This document shows, piece after piece, positions 5,056 to 5,770 of a DNA stretch of 5,770 nucleotides (position 1 is its first letter; each line of letters begins with the position of its first letter). The notes beneath the pieces were generated by a model, which saw only the letters and a program-made list of their open reading frames with translations, was not told the DNA's origin and ran no database searches. Location: assembly GCA_030593785.1 (NCBI GenBank), contig JAUVGM010000173.1, positions 1 through 5,770 of the forward strand. The letters are read 5' to 3'. A program made the position numbers and the translations under genes. This DNA is from Gammaproteobacteria bacterium (lineage in GTDB: Bacteria > Pseudomonadota > Gammaproteobacteria > UBA6429 > Thiohalophilaceae).

Positions 5056-5592
5056 ATGAATCTTTTACCATATAGTCCAAGCAATATTGAAGAAATTAAA
5101 CAACTATTCACTAAGGTGTTTTCAGACTCAGAAGGGCAGTCAGAAGGCTTGTTAATAGGAAACTTGGTTTATGATTTAATGACTGGCACGTATGTTCAAG
5201 ATCTTTATGGGTTTGTTGCTATTGAAAATGAGAAAATCATCGGTAGTATATTTTTTACCAGGTTGACGTTTGAAAGTGAGGTTAATGCTTTTATTTTATC
5301 TCCAGTCGCTATACATACTGATTACCAGGGAAAAGGGTTTGGTCAGAAGTTAATTAACTTTGGCATTCACCACTTAAAAGAAAACGGAGTAGAGTTAGTC
5401 TTTACCTATGGTGATCCTAAGTTTTACTCGAAAGTCGGTTTTAGCCTCATTACCGAAAAATTAGTAAAAGCCCCCTTTGCATTAACATACCCGGAAGGTT
5501 GGCTTGGACAATCATTGGTTGGTGATGAAATTGAACCCATTACAGGTGATTCGTATTGCGTAAATGCACTTAATAAATCTGAATATTGGTAG
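5056..5592 (+). CDS. GNAT family N-acetyltransferase (YhbS-like)
   Basis: This is a complete 178-residue single-domain GNAT enzyme, expected to transfer an acetyl group from acetyl-CoA to an amine on a small molecule or protein. The acetyl-CoA pyrophosphate-binding motif A is clear: LSPVAIHTDYQGKGFGQKLI at 81-100, with the Q-x-x-G-x-G signature at 91-96. Motif B follows as GDPKFYSKVGFS at 119-130, where a tyrosine, Tyr124, precedes VGF as in YhbS-like proteins. The N-terminal part (8-60) gives helix alpha1 and the strand GFVAIENEKIIGSI. Length and layout match YhbS relatives. The acceptor is unknown. It has no sequence likeness to the larger FemAB-type enzyme nearby beyond the broad fold class. 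It lies between junction repeats 4 and 5, with its own ribosome binding site, and its stop is TAG. Confidence 0.9.
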   Translation: MNLLPYSPSNIEEIKQLFTKVFSDSEGQSEGLLIGNLVYDLMTGTYVQDLYGFVAIENEKIIGSIFFTRLTFESEVNAFILSPVAIHTDYQGKGFGQKLINFGIHHLKENGVELVFTYGDPKFYSKVGFSLITEKLVKAPFALTYPEGWLGQSLVGDEIEPITGDSYCVNALNKSEYW

Positions 5593-5631
5593 AAAATTTT
5601 ATAAGCATATTTAATTAAAGAAAATTAAAAA

Positions 5632-5652
5632 TAAATGGGGTCAGAGCCCTTT
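5632..5652 (+). repeat. Junction repeat, copy 5
   Basis: TGGGGTCAGAGCCCTTT is the exact consensus. It lies about 40 bp after the small acetyltransferase stop, in an AT-rich spacer with no terminator of its own, and 28 bp before the next possible start. It shows that the repeat does not have to touch the upstream stop codon. Confidence 0.75.
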
Positions 5653-5680
5653 AAATTCACATATATTATCAAACAAAGAA

Positions 5681-5770
5681 ATGAAGATGGCAGCGAGTAG
5701 AAATAAAGATTTCACTACAGACCGAGTGACAACTATTCTGTTGTGGGGAATACCTCACATTGTCTTTTTT
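5681..5770 (+). CDS. Possible start of a membrane protein gene, cut by window end
   Basis: From ATG 5681 an open frame runs 30 codons to the edge, MKMAASRNKDFTTDRV then TTILLWGIPHIVFF. A basic, polar N-terminus followed by a hydrophobic run looks like the beginning of a membrane protein with a first transmembrane helix. AAAGAA just before the ATG is at best a poor ribosome binding site; an in-frame ATG at 5687 is another option. The position after repeat copy 5 fits the repeat-then-gene pattern of the region. I cannot assign a family from so little. The hairpin at 5742-5759 would lie inside this frame, so one of the two readings is probably wrong. Confidence 0.4.
   Translation, partial: MKMAASRNKDFTTDRVTTILLWGIPHIVFF
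5742..5770 (+). terminator. Possible intrinsic terminator at the right edge
   Basis: TGTGGGG (5742-5748) pairs with CCTCACA (5753-5759) around an AATA loop, with one G-T wobble, followed by TTGTC and six Ts. It could end transcription from the small acetyltransferase. The T-run is offset from the stem, and the hairpin competes with the open frame from 5681. Confidence 0.3.

Noticed and set aside
1755..5652. Integron cassette array with attC sites
   Set aside because: The junction repeats lack the inverse core GTTRRRY and RYYYAAC pairs and are far too short for attC, and no integrase is present.
1755..5652. CRISPR array
   Set aside because: The repeats are hundreds to over a thousand bases apart with genes between them, and no cas gene is present.

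Overview
The window reads as a moderately AT-rich bacterial chromosome segment. A gammaproteobacterium is my best guess, perhaps of the methanotroph or sulfur-oxidiser kind, because of the CspA-type cold-shock protein, the lipobox lipoprotein, the FemAB/GNAT acetyltransferase and the REP-like hairpins. That assignment is inference. There is no rRNA, tRNA, CRISPR array, integrase or transposase gene. Gene order looks accessory rather than housekeeping: short, functionally unrelated single genes separated by small repeats.

Layout. 1-725: the end of a DUF211-family gene followed by a VIT1/CCC1-like membrane protein, probably one operon. 746-824: two inverted 36-nt REP-like hairpins with GTAG feet. 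909-1757: a predicted lipoprotein of the alpha/beta hydrolase fold. 1755-1853: a repeat plus the broken 5' end of an acetyltransferase gene. 1855-2214, minus strand: an unrecognised 119-residue protein. 2215-2675: 461 bp without a gene, holding the divergent upstream regions. 2676-2930: a cold-shock protein gene and its strong intrinsic terminator. 2989-4158: a GNAT/FemAB-like acetyltransferase carrying an in-frame 63-bp tandem duplication. 4198-5010: a bacterial ceramidase-like (CREST) membrane protein. 5056-5592: a small GNAT acetyltransferase. 5681-5770: the possible start of another membrane protein, cut by the window edge.

The most interesting structure is not a protein. A short repeat, consensus TGGGGTCAGAGCCCTTT, occurs five times, always on the plus strand and always at a gene junction (1755, 2954, 4156, 5012, 5632). 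In two cases the repeat begins with the TAA stop codon of the gene upstream. In all five it can be read as the start of a mini-ORF, MGSEPF or a variant. In the two longest copies that mini-ORF ends in an ATGA overlap with the acetyltransferase start. The genes between repeats share no obvious pathway, so the region looks like an array of separately acquired units joined by a common boundary sequence. This is inference; no mobility enzyme is visible.

Functional links that can be supported are few. The DUF211/VIT pair probably acts together. The ceramidase-like protein and the two acetyltransferases could all modify lipids or envelope components, but nothing in the sequence proves a shared pathway.
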